Shown: one piece after another, positions 21,882-31,947 of the stretch
How positions within the stretch are numbered: position 1 is the first letter of the stretch
Layout of the letters: every line of letters starts with the position of its first letter
Assembly: GCA_934317005.1 (NCBI GenBank)
Contig: CAKREB010000002.1
Location: 1-64,000 of the forward strand
Direction: 5' to 3'
DNA length: 64,000 bases
From: an uncultured Lachnospiraceae bacterium
GTDB lineage: Bacteria; Bacillota; Clostridia; Lachnospirales; Lachnospiraceae
Position numbers and translations under genes: made by a program
The notes under the pieces: model-generated
The model's database searches: none
The model's input: only the letters and a program-made list of their open reading frames with translations
What the model was told of the DNA's origin: nothing

Positions 21882-22817
21882 ATGGAATTTAATCATAAAT
21901 CCGTGTTGTTGGATGAAGTCATTGATGGTCTGGCAATCAAACCGGATGGTATTTATGTGGATGGCACGCTCGGAGGCGCCGGTCATGCGGGAGTTGTCTG
22001 TTCAAAGCTGGGAGCAGCGGGAAGAATGATAGGGATCGATCAGGATGAGGATGCGATCAAAGTCAGTAAAGAACGTTTAAAACCATATGGGGATAAGGTG
22101 ACGATCGTAAGAAGCAACTATTCAGATATGGTAAATGTACTGCATAATCTTGGTGTTGATAAAGTGGATGGAATTACACTTGATCTTGGAGTTTCTTCTT
22201 TCCAGTTAGATACAACGGAGCGTGGCTTTTCCTACCGTTTTGATGCGCCGCTTGATATGCGGATGGATAACCGGCAGGAGCTTACGGCAGCGGTGGTTGT
22301 CAATGAATATACAGAAAGCGAATTATATCATATTATTCGTGATTATGGGGAAGATAAATTCGCAAAAAATATCGCAAAAAACATAGTACTGGAGCGACAA
22401 AAGGAACCGATTCAGACAACAGGGCAGCTTGCAGAGATTGTCAGTTATTCGATTCCTATGAAAATAAAAAAGCAGGGTGGTCATCCGGCAAAGCGGACAT
22501 TTCAGGCTATTCGCATTGAGGTGAATCATGAGCTGGAGGTGTTAGAAAGAAATATTAGCGATATGATCGATCTGTTAAATACTGGAGGAAGATTTTGCAT
22601 TATTACGTTTCATTCGTTGGAAGATCGTATCGTAAAGAAAGCATTTCGGACGGCACAGAACCCATGCACCTGTCCACCGGATTTCCCGGTATGCGTATGT
22701 GGAAAACAATCCCGTGGAAAGCAGGTAACACGTAAGCCAATCTTACCATCGGAAGAAGAAATGGAAATAAATCCACGGTCAAAAAGTGCAAAGTTAAGAA
22801 TTTTTGAACATATATAA
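21882..22817 (+). CDS. rsmH: 16S rRNA m4C1402 methyltransferase RsmH
   Basis: A SAM-dependent enzyme that methylates N4 of C1402 in 16S rRNA. The 311 residues begin MEFNHKSVLLDEVIDGL, with the SAM loop VDGTLGGAGHAG and GIDQDEDAI. The family blocks LDLGVSSFQLDTTERGFSYR, FDAPLDMRMD, HPAKRTFQAIRIEVNHEL and FHSLEDRIVKKAF follow. A cysteine pair set near the end (CTCPPDFPVCVCGK) is normal in this family. The start at 21882 with GGAG is chosen since the extra 14 residues of the longer frame do not fit. It is the usual second gene of the cluster. Confidence 0.95.
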   Translation: MEFNHKSVLLDEVIDGLAIKPDGIYVDGTLGGAGHAGVVCSKLGAAGRMIGIDQDEDAIKVSKERLKPYGDKVTIVRSNYSDMVNVLHNLGVDKVDGITLDLGVSSFQLDTTERGFSYRFDAPLDMRMDNRQELTAAVVVNEYTESELYHIIRDYGEDKFAKNIAKNIVLERQKEPIQTTGQLAEIVSYSIPMKIKKQGGHPAKRTFQAIRIEVNHELEVLERNISDMIDLLNTGGRFCIITFHSLEDRIVKKAFRTAQNPCTCPPDFPVCVCGKQSRGKQVTRKPILPSEEEMEINPRSKSAKLRIFEHI

Positions 22818-22851
22818 AGAATCTATTGAAAAATGGAGAGGAGATGGAAAT

Positions 22852-23373
22852 ATGGCAATGGACTGGGAAAACTATGGTCGTGAGCGTTATGCCAGACCAC
22901 AGGAGAAAAAAGAGTCCTATCATTCTCATTCGTATGTAGAGGGAAATACGGTACGGAAGGCAAATGCAGTTCCTAAAAGAAGAGAGAGAATTCAGGAGAA
23001 ACCTGAGCCTAGAAGATATCCGCAGAAAAAGCCTGTTCGTATGGCAGGCATCAGTGGAAAAGCTTTTGTATTTCTGACAGCTATGTTAGGTGCTGTTATG
23101 CTATGCGGGTTCTCTTATTTATCTACGCAGGATGATGTGCGCAGTATGAAAAAAGAGGTTGTTTCACTGCAGACAGAAATTGCAGAGCAGAAGGAAGAAA
23201 ACGATGAAGCATATCAGAATATTGTTGAATCAGTTGATCTGTCGGAAGTCTACAAGAGAGCAACAAAGAAGTTAAAAATGGTTCAGGCAGAGAATAATCA
23301 GATTTATACATACAGCAATAAAAAGAGTGATATGGTTAAGCAGTATGCGGATATTCCCGGTACCAATCATTAG
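22852..23373 (+). CDS. FtsL/DivIC-like septum protein
   Basis: A bitopic division protein of 173 residues. A long basic cytoplasmic part rich in Arg, Pro and Glu (1-65) is followed by one membrane helix (about 68-88: KAFVFLTAMLGAVMLCGFSY) and an outside coiled coil (VRSMKKEVVSLQTEIAEQKEEN). That is the architecture of FtsL, which holds FtsI and DivIB at the septum. Sequence similarity in this family is low, so the call rests on topology and place between rsmH and the PBP gene. The ATG at 22852 follows GAGGAGATGG. Confidence 0.75.
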   Translation: MAMDWENYGRERYARPQEKKESYHSHSYVEGNTVRKANAVPKRRERIQEKPEPRRYPQKKPVRMAGISGKAFVFLTAMLGAVMLCGFSYLSTQDDVRSMKKEVVSLQTEIAEQKEENDEAYQNIVESVDLSEVYKRATKKLKMVQAENNQIYTYSNKKSDMVKQYADIPGTNH

Positions 23374-23408
23374 AATCATTTAAGTACACTGGAAATGGAG
23401 CAGGATAT

Positions 23409-25391
23409 ATGGGCAGACGCGCGGTAGATACAAGAAAGTTTAACAAAGTCGGAACAAGGAAAATGTATGGTCGGATTTTAATTGTTTTTATTGTACTGGT
23501 TTTGGCTTCTGTTGGATTGGTTGGCAGAATTTTGTATCTGAATAAGACAAAAGGGGCAGAGTACGAGAAAAAGGTCTTGGCGCAAAAGAGTTATCGAAGT
23601 AATGAAATCAAATATAAGAGAGGGGATATTACTGATCGAAATGGTAACAAGCTTGCTACCAGTAAAAAAGTGTATGATCTTGTGTTAGATCCGGCATTGA
23701 TCCTGACAGATGATCAATATGTCGAGGCGACAGCAGAAGCGTTAGAAAAAGCATTTGGAATTTCACAGGAGAAGTTTCGAAACATTTTGAAGAAGCATTC
23801 GGATACGCAGTATTATCCGATGAAGAAGTATAAAGGCCTTTCTAAAGAAAAGGTCAAGACTTTTCAAAAACTGGAAAAGGATATAAAAGAAAAAGGTACA
23901 AAACAAAAGACGGAAGCAGAAAAAAAGCGGCTGGTAAAGGGTGTGACCTTTGAAACGAGATATAAGAGATATTATCCTTATTCTACAGTGGCAAGTAAGG
24001 TAATCGGTTTTTGCTCCGGCAGCGACCAGGGAATCTGGGGGATTGAAAATCAGTACAACAATCAGTTGAGCGGGATGAACGGACGCAGGTATGGCTATTT
24101 TAATTCTGATTTAGAGCTTGTAGAAACGGTAAAAGAGCCGACGAATGGCAATAACGTTGTGTCGACGATCGATGCCAATGTTCAGGGAATCTTAGAGCGT
24201 CAGATGAAAGAATTTCAGGAAAAAACGGGTTCTAAAAATATGGGTTGTATTATTATGAATCCGCAAAACGGAGAGATATATGCAATGTCATCGTATCCGG
24301 AATATGATTTGAATCATCCAAGAGATCTCAGTCTTTTATATTCGCAGAAAAAGATTGATAAGATGTCTGCAAAGAAAAAGTCAGAAGCACTCAATCAGTT
24401 GTGGCGTAATTATTGTATCAGTGATGCGTTTGAACCCGGTTCTACATTTAAGCCAATGACAGTTGCAGCTTGTCTGGATGAAGGGGCGGCAAGCACCAAA
24501 AAGAAATATTTTTGTGATGGATATCAGAAGGTCAATGGTGTCAAGATCAAATGTGTGGCACATACAAGAGGTGGTCACGGAAGTATTAATCTGGAGCAGT
24601 CTTTGATGGAATCCTGCAATGATGTTATGATGCAGATTGCTTCTAAGCTAGGAAAAAACAAATTTTTAGATTATGTAAAGGACTTTGGCTTTGGTCAGAG
24701 AACCGGAATTGATCTTCCGGGTGAGGCATCAGGAGGTATCTTTACAAAAGAAAGGATGCATGCAGTAGAGCTTGCTACATCAAGCTTTGGTCAGGGACAG
24801 ACTGTTACGATGATCCAACTGGCATCTGCGTTTTCATCTGTAATTAACGGTGGCAATTACTATCAGCCACATGTTGTCAAAGAAATTACAAATGAGTCCG
24901 GAGCAACGGTATCTGCAAATGATAATACGCTGGTTCGTAAGGTGACAACAGAAAATACAAGTGAAAAAATACGCAAATATTTATATAAGACGGTTGAGGA
25001 AGGAACGGCAAATCCGGCAAGTGTAGCAGGATATGAAATTGGCGGAAAAACCGGTACAGCAGAAAAACAGCCGAGAAATGAGGGGCGTTACCTTGTTTCG
25101 TTTTCAGGCTTTACACCGGTTGATAAACCGGAGGTTATGATTTATGTCGTAATTGATGAACCGAATGTGGAAGATCAGGCGCATAGTACCTATGCGACAG
25201 AGTTTTCCAGTCAGGTTATGAAAGAGGTTTTGCCATTGCTTGGAATTTACCAGAGCAGTGATGTAAAGAAAAAGGACAAGACAAAGGCAACGGATATTAA
25301 GATTCCGTCAACGAGTGAAATGCCGGAAGGTGGTATTTCCGACAGTGATTACACCGTCGTAACAGACAATACTAAAAAATCTGATCAATAA
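23409..25391 (+). CDS. Class B penicillin-binding protein (septal transpeptidase, FtsI type)
   Basis: A peptidoglycan transpeptidase of 660 residues anchored by one N-terminal helix (about 21-42). The dimerisation domain (about 55-220) is followed by the transpeptidase domain with Ser345 in GSTFK, the SCN motif at 402-404 and KTGTA from residue 547. It lacks PASTA domains at its C-terminus, which is Ser/Thr/Lys-rich instead. It forms the division synthase with the SEDS protein coded downstream. A second, shorter class B PBP follows directly, like the pbpB and spoVD pair of Bacillus, so one may serve division and the other spore cortex. Which is which cannot be told from sequence alone. Confidence 0.9.
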   Translation: MGRRAVDTRKFNKVGTRKMYGRILIVFIVLVLASVGLVGRILYLNKTKGAEYEKKVLAQKSYRSNEIKYKRGDITDRNGNKLATSKKVYDLVLDPALILTDDQYVEATAEALEKAFGISQEKFRNILKKHSDTQYYPMKKYKGLSKEKVKTFQKLEKDIKEKGTKQKTEAEKKRLVKGVTFETRYKRYYPYSTVASKVIGFCSGSDQGIWGIENQYNNQLSGMNGRRYGYFNSDLELVETVKEPTNGNNVVSTIDANVQGILERQMKEFQEKTGSKNMGCIIMNPQNGEIYAMSSYPEYDLNHPRDLSLLYSQKKIDKMSAKKKSEALNQLWRNYCISDAFEPGSTFKPMTVAACLDEGAASTKKKYFCDGYQKVNGVKIKCVAHTRGGHGSINLEQSLMESCNDVMMQIASKLGKNKFLDYVKDFGFGQRTGIDLPGEASGGIFTKERMHAVELATSSFGQGQTVTMIQLASAFSSVINGGNYYQPHVVKEITNESGATVSANDNTLVRKVTTENTSEKIRKYLYKTVEEGTANPASVAGYEIGGKTGTAEKQPRNEGRYLVSFSGFTPVDKPEVMIYVVIDEPNVEDQAHSTYATEFSSQVMKEVLPLLGIYQSSDVKKKDKTKATDIKIPSTSEMPEGGISDSDYTVVTDNTKKSDQ

Positions 25392-25456
25392 ATGGAATAA
25401 GTTATATTCTTACAAAATAAGGATGTGTAATAAGAAAGATTTTGTGAGGAAATCAG

Positions 25457-27214
25457 ATGAGAAATTGTAAGACAGCACAAAGGCAGAGGATTTTATTTTC
25501 CTTTGCCTTTATATGTCTTTTGACTGCTTTTTTGGCGGGAAGACTGGGATATCTGATGTTAGCAAGAGCAGATTATTATGGCGAAAAGGCAAAACAGGTG
25601 CAGCAAAGAGAACGCGCAATCAAGGCAGAACGCGGAAAAATCTATGATCGCAATGGAGTGGTTATAGCGGGAAATAAACCGGTATCCACGGTATCTGTTA
25701 TTCATAATCAGATTACAGACAAAGAGAAAGTTATAAAAACGCTTTCCAAGCTTTTAAAGTTAAAGGAAGAGGATGTAAGAAAGCGGGTGGAAAAAGTATC
25801 TTCACGCGAAAAGATTAAAACCAATGTAGAAAAAGAGATTTCAGATAAGATACGTGAAAAGGATATGGATGGTGTGATGGTGGATGAAGATTATAAAAGA
25901 TACTATCCTTTTCAAGAACTGGCATCGAAAGTGATCGGTTTTGCCGGTGGGGATAATCAGGGAATTTTGGGACTGGAGGTAAAATATGATTCGTATCTGT
26001 CTGGTGAAGATGGCAGCATTTTAACGACAACAAATGCCAGAGGGATTGAAATTGATGGTGCCACGGAAGAAAGAATAGAACCTGTGGCAGGTCAGAATCT
26101 ATATTGCAGTCTGGATGTGAATCTGCAAAAGTTTGCGCAGCAGGCAGCAAAAAAGGTGATGAAGGCAAAGAATGCCAAAAATGTACGGATCATTATGATG
26201 AATCCGCAGGATGGGGAAATTTATGCAATGGTTAATGTGCCGGAGTTTGATCTGAATCATCCTTATGAGCTGCCAAACAAAAAGAAGGTCAGTGAAAAGA
26301 AAAAGCAGGAGTTACTCAATCAGATGTGGCGAAATCACTGCGTTAGTGATACGTATGAGCCGGGTTCGACTTTTAAGGTGATTATAGCAACTTCTGCGCT
26401 GGAAGACAAGGTTGTGAAATTGACAGATACCTTTCACTGTCCGGGCTTTAAGGTAGTGGAAGACCGCAGGATACGCTGTCATAAAACAACCGGTCATGGA
26501 TCGGAAACCTTTGTGCAGGGGGTGCAAAATTCCTGCAATCCGGTGTTTATGGAGGTGGGAGCGCGACTCGGAGTAGATGGATTATATCGTTATATGAAAC
26601 AGTTAGGTGTACTGGAAAAGACCGGTGTTGACGTTCCGGGGGAGGCTGCAACCATCATGCATCAAAAGAAAAATATAGGTGCAGTCGAACTTGCAACGAT
26701 GTCATTTGGACAGTCGTTTCAGCTGACACCTCTTCGTCTGTTGACAACGGTTAGTGCTGTGTTAAACGGTGGAACTTTAGTGACACCGCATTTCGGTGTA
26801 CAACTTGAGAGCAGTGATGGAACAGCTGTTAGAAAAATAGCGTATCAGCAAAAGGAAAATGTAGTATCAAAAGAAACCTCGGAAAATATGAAAAAGATTT
26901 TAGCGTCCGTTGTTTCAGAAGGATCTGGAAAAAAGGCGGCGGTATCCGGTTATGATGTGGGTGCCAAAACAGGGACATCGGAAAAGCTTCCGCGAAGCAG
27001 TAACCGTTATATTGCATCAACACTTGGCTTTGCTCCGGCTGAGCATCCGGTCATCCTTGCGATTGTGTTGATCGATGAACCGGAAGGTATTTATTATGGT
27101 GGACAGATCGCAGCTCCGGTCATTTCAGAACTTTTAGACGATGCGCTGCCGTATCTTGGAATTGAAAGAAGACAGGAAACACCATCCCCGTCTGCAGATG
27201 CGACACAGTGGTAA
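25457..27214 (+). CDS. Second class B penicillin-binding protein (FtsI/SpoVD-like)
   Basis: The 585-residue protein is a close relative of the upstream PBP: membrane helix at about 11-33, the block ERAIKAERGKIYDRNGVVIA, and a transpeptidase domain with Ser304 in GSTFK, SCNP and KTGTS from 504. Both share the long insertion before the active site (KKVSEKKKQELLNQMWRNHCVSD against KKKSEALNQLWRNYCISD), which marks them as a tandem duplication with long divergence. No PASTA domain. Its role is septal or spore-specific wall synthesis by comparison with Bacillus SpoVD. It lies 65 bp after the first PBP in the same operon. Confidence 0.9.
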   Translation: MRNCKTAQRQRILFSFAFICLLTAFLAGRLGYLMLARADYYGEKAKQVQQRERAIKAERGKIYDRNGVVIAGNKPVSTVSVIHNQITDKEKVIKTLSKLLKLKEEDVRKRVEKVSSREKIKTNVEKEISDKIREKDMDGVMVDEDYKRYYPFQELASKVIGFAGGDNQGILGLEVKYDSYLSGEDGSILTTTNARGIEIDGATEERIEPVAGQNLYCSLDVNLQKFAQQAAKKVMKAKNAKNVRIIMMNPQDGEIYAMVNVPEFDLNHPYELPNKKKVSEKKKQELLNQMWRNHCVSDTYEPGSTFKVIIATSALEDKVVKLTDTFHCPGFKVVEDRRIRCHKTTGHGSETFVQGVQNSCNPVFMEVGARLGVDGLYRYMKQLGVLEKTGVDVPGEAATIMHQKKNIGAVELATMSFGQSFQLTPLRLLTTVSAVLNGGTLVTPHFGVQLESSDGTAVRKIAYQQKENVVSKETSENMKKILASVVSEGSGKKAAVSGYDVGAKTGTSEKLPRSSNRYIASTLGFAPAEHPVILAIVLIDEPEGIYYGGQIAAPVISELLDDALPYLGIERRQETPSPSADATQW

Positions 27215-27557
27215 TTGTATGAAAAAGCAAAAGAAAGTATTTTGTCGAATGGAAAAGGAAAAAAGAGAGGATGGCAGGGAGGTTGCAGTTGATTTTACAG
27301 AATGGTTGCATTACAATAAGAAGGGCATTCCCGACAATGGTGCCTTACGCACTAATATACGGGGATTGTCTATAAGTTAAAGTAGTATGCGTTTTGTAAA
27401 AGGCATACCGGTGATTGGATAACAAAAAAGCACAAAAGAATAAATTGTTACAAAATGACGCTACAGCAATGTCATCAGAAAAGCAAAACAGGGTACCAGA
27501 TAAGAAAATACCTCTTAAAAAGGGGAATATCCTAAAGGAAGATTGGAGAGCTGACTG
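27215..27557 (+). other. Gap in the division cluster with a possible small ORF
   Basis: A frame from TTG 27415 runs 47 codons (DNKKAQKNKLLQNDATAMSS onward) to a TGA at 27556-27558 that overlaps the mraY ATG. It is very polar and has only a weak GGTGA before it. Another frame near 27219 (MKKQKKVFCRMEK) lacks a ribosome site. I do not claim either as a gene. murE and murF, common here, are absent. Confidence 0.35.
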
Positions 27558-28535
27558 ATGAATCATTATTTAAACACATTGCTGCCGGTAATTGCAGCAT
27601 TTTCGATTAGTGTGATACTATGTCCGATCGTAATCCCATTTTTGAAAAAATTGAAATTCGGACAATATGTCCGAAAAGACGGACCGAAAAGTCATTGGAA
27701 AAAGGCCGGAACACCTACGATGGGTGGTGTGATCATTTTGATATCGGTTGTGATCACATCCTTATTTTATCAGGGGCAACAAAAGGAAACGCTTCTGGTA
27801 TTGTTTACAACAGTAGGATTTGGTGTGATTGGATTTTTAGATGATTACATCAAGATCGTATGGAAACGTTCGATGGGACTGACACCGTGGCAGAAGTTTT
27901 TACTGCAGATGGTTGTAGTTGGTATTTTTGCATTCTACTATCTGAAAGTATTGACGCATGAGCCGGAGGTGCTAATTCCATTTTCCGGAGGTATGCAGGA
28001 AGGACACTATATTGTGATGACAGAGTGGGTTTTTGTCGGCTTTGTGTTTCTTGTCATGCTTGGAACTGTCAATGGCACCAATTTTACAGACGGTTTGGAT
28101 GGTCTGGCTTCCAGCGTGACGTTATTAGTCGCAGTGTTTTTTACTGTAGTGGCAATCGGTACGAAGAGTGAGTTAGCAGTGATTACTTCTGCAGTGGCAG
28201 GCTCTTTGATGGGATTTTTGGTATACAATGTTTATCCGGCGAGAGTGTTTATGGGGGATACAGGATCACTGGCATTAGGAGGATTTGTAGCTTCTGTGGC
28301 ACTGATGATGAAGCTTCCTATCTTTATTTTGATCGTAGGGATCATCTATCTGATAGAAGTGGTTTCTGTTATTTTACAGGTGGGTTATTATAAAATAAGT
28401 CATGGGAGGCGGATATTTAAAATGGCGCCGATTCATCATCATTTTGAAAAATCAGGATGGTCGGAGACACGTATTGTAACAATATTTTCGATAATTACGG
28501 CACTTATGTGTCTGGTGGCACTTGCCGGAATATAA
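27558..28535 (+). CDS. mraY: Phospho-MurNAc-pentapeptide transferase MraY
   Basis: The membrane enzyme that makes lipid I from UDP-MurNAc-pentapeptide and undecaprenyl phosphate. It has about ten membrane segments in 325 residues. Signatures are KAGTPTMGGVIIL, the acidic pair GFLDDYIKI, NGTNFTDGLDGLASS with the nucleophile Asp region, VFMGDTGSLALGG and the HHHFEKSGWSE loop. Length and order are normal for the family. The ATG follows TTGGAGAGCTGACTG and overlaps the stop of the possible 47-codon ORF. Confidence 0.95.
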   Translation: MNHYLNTLLPVIAAFSISVILCPIVIPFLKKLKFGQYVRKDGPKSHWKKAGTPTMGGVIILISVVITSLFYQGQQKETLLVLFTTVGFGVIGFLDDYIKIVWKRSMGLTPWQKFLLQMVVVGIFAFYYLKVLTHEPEVLIPFSGGMQEGHYIVMTEWVFVGFVFLVMLGTVNGTNFTDGLDGLASSVTLLVAVFFTVVAIGTKSELAVITSAVAGSLMGFLVYNVYPARVFMGDTGSLALGGFVASVALMMKLPIFILIVGIIYLIEVVSVILQVGYYKISHGRRIFKMAPIHHHFEKSGWSETRIVTIFSIITALMCLVALAGI

Positions 28536-28582
28536 ATCGTTTGCATATGAGAAATACAGGCATATGCTGAATGGAGGAAATG

Positions 28583-29941
28583 ATGGAATTAAAGGACAAG
28601 ACATTTTTAGTTGTGGGAACAGGAATCAGTGGAATTGCAGCAGTAAAATTGCTGTCAAAGATACAGGCAGATATTATTTTATACGATAGTAATGCAAAAT
28701 TATCATGCGAAGAGATTAGAAAAAAATTACCGGAGAATATTGCCTTTGATCTGGTGCTTGGAGAGCTTCCGCAGCAGGTCATGGAACGGACGGATATTGC
28801 AGTTTTAAGTCCGGGAGTACCGACGGATCTTCCTTTTGTATTAGAAATGCAGGAGCGTAAGATACCGATCTGGGGAGAGATTGAGCTGGCATATCGATGC
28901 AGCAAGGGAAAACTTTTTGCGATTACGGGAACAAATGGAAAGACGACTACAACGGCACTGACAGGTGAGATCATGAAAACTTATTTTGAGAGTGTTTTTG
29001 TGGTAGGAAATATCGGAATGCCATATACAGAGTATGCTATGGATATGACAGATGATTCGGTTACTGTTGCTGAGATCAGCAGTTTTCAGTTGGAAACGAT
29101 ACATAAGTTTCATCCACAGATCAGTGCGATCTTAAATATCACACCGGATCATTTAAACAGACATCATACGATGGAGTGTTATGTTGACACAAAAGCAAAT
29201 ATTGCGAGAAATCAGACAAAAGATGAGGTCTGTGTTTTGAATTATGAAGATGCTTATCTGCAGAAAATTGCACCAAAATTAAGTGCAGATGTATTTTGGT
29301 TTAGTAGTGAACATATATTAGAACGTGGAATCTGGCTGGAGGGTGAACAGATTATTTACTGTGATACCGAAAAAATTCCGGTGTGCACGATCCACGATAT
29401 GAATCTTCTTGGAAAGCATAACTATGAAAATGTAATGGCAGCGATTGCTATTGCCATGCATGCGGGGGTTCCGATTGATTGTATCCGTAAGGCGGTAAAA
29501 GAATTTCATGCGGTGGAGCATCGTATTGAATATGTGTGCGAAGTGGATGGTGTAAAATACTATAACGACTCTAAGGGAACCAACCCGGATGCAGCAATCA
29601 AGGCAGTAGAAGCGATGGTTGCACCGACTGTTGTGATCGGTGGCGGATATGATAAAAAATCGACTTATGAAGAGTGGATTGCTTCTTTCAAAGATAAGGT
29701 TAAGTGTCTTGTACTTTTGGGAGAAACAAAGGATGCGATTGCGGAAACTGCGAAAAAAGCAGGCTTTACAAATATTATTATGACAGACAGCCTAAAAGAA
29801 GCGGTTCGTGTCTGCAGTGAGCAGGCAGTGCCTGGGGATGCGGTACTTTTGTCACCGGCATGTGCAAGCTGGGATATGTTTAAGAGCTATGAAGAACGTG
29901 GGCGATTGTTCAAGGAATATGTTCATGAATTGGAAAAATAA
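28583..29941 (+). CDS. murD: UDP-MurNAc-L-alanine:D-glutamate ligase MurD
   Basis: The cytoplasmic ligase that adds D-glutamate to UDP-MurNAc-Ala. It has a Rossmann N-terminal domain (FLVVGTGISGIAAVKLL) and the ATP loop GKLFAITGTNGKTTTTALTGEI at about 115. The central domain carries EISSFQLETI, ILNITPDHLNRH and the carbamylated-lysine region, and the C-terminal domain carries EHRIEYVCEVDGVKYYNDSKGTNPDA and LLSPACASWDMFKSYEERG. At 452 residues it is normal. The ATG at 28583 with GGAGG five bases before it is preferred over the ATG at 28571, which would sit before that site. Confidence 0.95.
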   Translation: MELKDKTFLVVGTGISGIAAVKLLSKIQADIILYDSNAKLSCEEIRKKLPENIAFDLVLGELPQQVMERTDIAVLSPGVPTDLPFVLEMQERKIPIWGEIELAYRCSKGKLFAITGTNGKTTTTALTGEIMKTYFESVFVVGNIGMPYTEYAMDMTDDSVTVAEISSFQLETIHKFHPQISAILNITPDHLNRHHTMECYVDTKANIARNQTKDEVCVLNYEDAYLQKIAPKLSADVFWFSSEHILERGIWLEGEQIIYCDTEKIPVCTIHDMNLLGKHNYENVMAAIAIAMHAGVPIDCIRKAVKEFHAVEHRIEYVCEVDGVKYYNDSKGTNPDAAIKAVEAMVAPTVVIGGGYDKKSTYEEWIASFKDKVKCLVLLGETKDAIAETAKKAGFTNIIMTDSLKEAVRVCSEQAVPGDAVLLSPACASWDMFKSYEERGRLFKEYVHELEK

Positions 29942-29959
29942 CGCAGAAATGGAGAATGT

Positions 29960-31147
29960 ATGGAACGAGTGAGAGATGTTTACCATACTTCCTCACAAAG
30001 AGGAAGTCAGCGATATCCACATACGGCAAGACGGGAAAAAGTGCGTTATACCCGTCAGTATGATTATGCCCTTTTGTTTCTGACAATTGGAATCGCACTG
30101 TTTGGGGTGATCATGATCTACAGCGCAGGTGCCTATACAGCGGCACTCAAAAACAGTCCGTTCCGTTATGTAAAATCACAGATGTTTGGTCTGCTGCTTG
30201 GCGTGATCGGTATGATTGTAGTTTCTATGTTTGATTATCAGGTTTTGCGGCAGCAGATTCTGGGGACAAAGATCACACTGGTACATATTGCGTATCTGAT
30301 CGCCGTTATCCTGCAGGCGTTGGTACTTTTTATCGGTAAGGAATACAATGGTGCGAAGCGTTGGCTTCAGATAGGGCCGATTCAGTTTCAACCATCGGAA
30401 ATTTCAAAGATAGCCGCGATTTTATTTATTGCTTATGCGGTATATCAGCGAAGAAGGGATCTGGATACGATCCGGGGCTTTTTTCGGGTAGGACTGTATA
30501 TTGCACCATTATTAGGTCTGATCTTAAAAGAAAACCTAAGCTCTGCCATTATTGTGGCCGGTATCATGTTTGGCATGTGCTTTATTGCAAGCAAGAATAA
30601 AAGATATTTTGCTGTGGTCTTAGTTGTTGCGGTGATAGGTCTTGTGGCAATTATTGTCTTTGGGCAGGGCTTTCGAATGAACCGTGTAAGGATATGGCTG
30701 GATGTTGAAAATGAACCAAAGGCATTTCAGATACGTCAGGGACTGTATGCAATCGCATCGGGTGGACTGTTTGGAAAGGGACTCGGAAAAAGTATGCAGA
30801 AGCTTGGCTTTATTCCAGAGGCATACAATGATATGATTTTTTCTGTTATCTGTGAGGAATTAGGCGTTGTCGGTGCAGTGCTTGTTATTTTAGCATTTTT
30901 GGTGCTGATATGGAGAATTGTTGTGATCGCCTGTCATGCACCGGATCTGTTTGGAACAATGCTTTGTGTCGGCGTTATGTTGCAGCTTGCCATTCAGGTT
31001 ATTATTAATGTTGCAGTTGTAACAAACTCTATTCCGTCAACAGGTATTCCACTGCCACTGATCAGTTATGGAGGTACTTCGGCGATGATTATCATGCTGG
31101 AGATGGGAATTATACTCGGAGTATCCAGACAGATCAAGCAAAAGTAA
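29960..31147 (+). CDS. ftsW: SEDS glycosyltransferase FtsW
   Basis: The lipid II polymerase of the division synthase, 395 residues with about ten membrane helices after a basic cytoplasmic start (VYHTSSQRGSQRYPHTARREK). Typical SEDS blocks are YNGAKRWLQIGPIQFQPSEISKI, RQGLYAIASGGLFGKGLGKSMQKLGFIPEAYNDMIFSVICEELG and STGIPLPLISYGGTSAMI. It acts with one of the class B PBPs of the same cluster. ATG with GGAGAATGT upstream; 18 bp after murD. RodA is the alternative name for the family, but the place in the division cluster favours FtsW. Confidence 0.92.
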   Translation: MERVRDVYHTSSQRGSQRYPHTARREKVRYTRQYDYALLFLTIGIALFGVIMIYSAGAYTAALKNSPFRYVKSQMFGLLLGVIGMIVVSMFDYQVLRQQILGTKITLVHIAYLIAVILQALVLFIGKEYNGAKRWLQIGPIQFQPSEISKIAAILFIAYAVYQRRRDLDTIRGFFRVGLYIAPLLGLILKENLSSAIIVAGIMFGMCFIASKNKRYFAVVLVVAVIGLVAIIVFGQGFRMNRVRIWLDVENEPKAFQIRQGLYAIASGGLFGKGLGKSMQKLGFIPEAYNDMIFSVICEELGVVGAVLVILAFLVLIWRIVVIACHAPDLFGTMLCVGVMLQLAIQVIINVAVVTNSIPSTGIPLPLISYGGTSAMIIMLEMGIILGVSRQIKQK

Positions 31148-31170
31148 CATAAGAAGAGGAAGATGGAACA

Positions 31171-31929
31171 ATGCGTTGGTATAAAAAGCTTTTGATTATT
31201 GTGGCGGTTATAGCCGGGCTCACGTTATTTGTGTTCTTTGGGCTGCGTATCACAACGGTAAAAGTGGAGGGAACAAAGATATATTCGGAGCAGGAGATCA
31301 AACAGTCGGTCTTTGCCAGAAGATTTTCAGACAATGCGCTGATATTTTCGATTTATCGCAGAATGTATGGAATCAATAAGCTGCCATTTGTGGAAGATAT
31401 CGAGGTAAGCTATGAAGGTATGCATACGGTAAAACTTCATGTATATGACAAAACGATCAGTGGCTGTATCCGATATATGGGACAGTATGTTTATTTTGAT
31501 AAAGATGGCACTGTTTTGCAGAGCATGAAAGAAAAGAAAGAGGATGTTCCTGTGGTTACGGGAATCCGGTTTGGAACATTTACCGTAGGGGAAGCGTTTC
31601 AGGTAAAGGAAAAGTCCCTTTTTAAAACAATCATGAATCTGTCGCAGTTAATCGGTCATTATAACATTCCGGTCAAAAGAATCCATGTGGCAGATGACAG
31701 GATTCAGCTCTATTCGGGGGATGTCAGGGTAGATCTTGGAAAAAAGGAAATGTACGATGATGAGATGTCGGCACTTTCCAGCGTGTTAGAAACGGCTCGC
31801 AGGAAAAAATTAAAAGGGACGATCGACATGCGAAATTTTAAATCCGGTGACAAGATTATTTTGAAAACCTCAAAAAGTAAATCGAAAAAAAATAAAAAAA
31901 GTAACAAAAAGGATTCAGAAAAATTATAA
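31171..31929 (+). CDS. ftsQ: Cell division protein DivIB/FtsQ
   Basis: A bitopic division protein of 252 residues. A short cytoplasmic start and one membrane helix (about 8-27) are followed by the POTRA domain (TTVKVEGTKIYSEQEIKQSVF, then LPFVEDIEVSYEGMHTVKLHVYDKTI) and the beta domain. The tail is very Lys/Ser-rich (KTSKSKSKKNKKSNKKDSEKL). It binds the FtsL-like protein and helps to time septal synthesis. It starts 23 bp after ftsW with AAGAGGAAG upstream. A separate promoter for ftsZ follows, so it ends the first transcription block of the cluster. Confidence 0.88.
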   Translation: MRWYKKLLIIVAVIAGLTLFVFFGLRITTVKVEGTKIYSEQEIKQSVFARRFSDNALIFSIYRRMYGINKLPFVEDIEVSYEGMHTVKLHVYDKTISGCIRYMGQYVYFDKDGTVLQSMKEKKEDVPVVTGIRFGTFTVGEAFQVKEKSLFKTIMNLSQLIGHYNIPVKRIHVADDRIQLYSGDVRVDLGKKEMYDDEMSALSSVLETARRKKLKGTIDMRNFKSGDKIILKTSKSKSKKNKKSNKKDSEKL

Positions 31930-31947
31930 AAAACAACCAATATTCTC

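Noticed and set aside
27141..27380. 79-codon frame after the second PBP gene
   Set aside because: It overlaps the PBP end, has no ribosome site and no recognisable fold.
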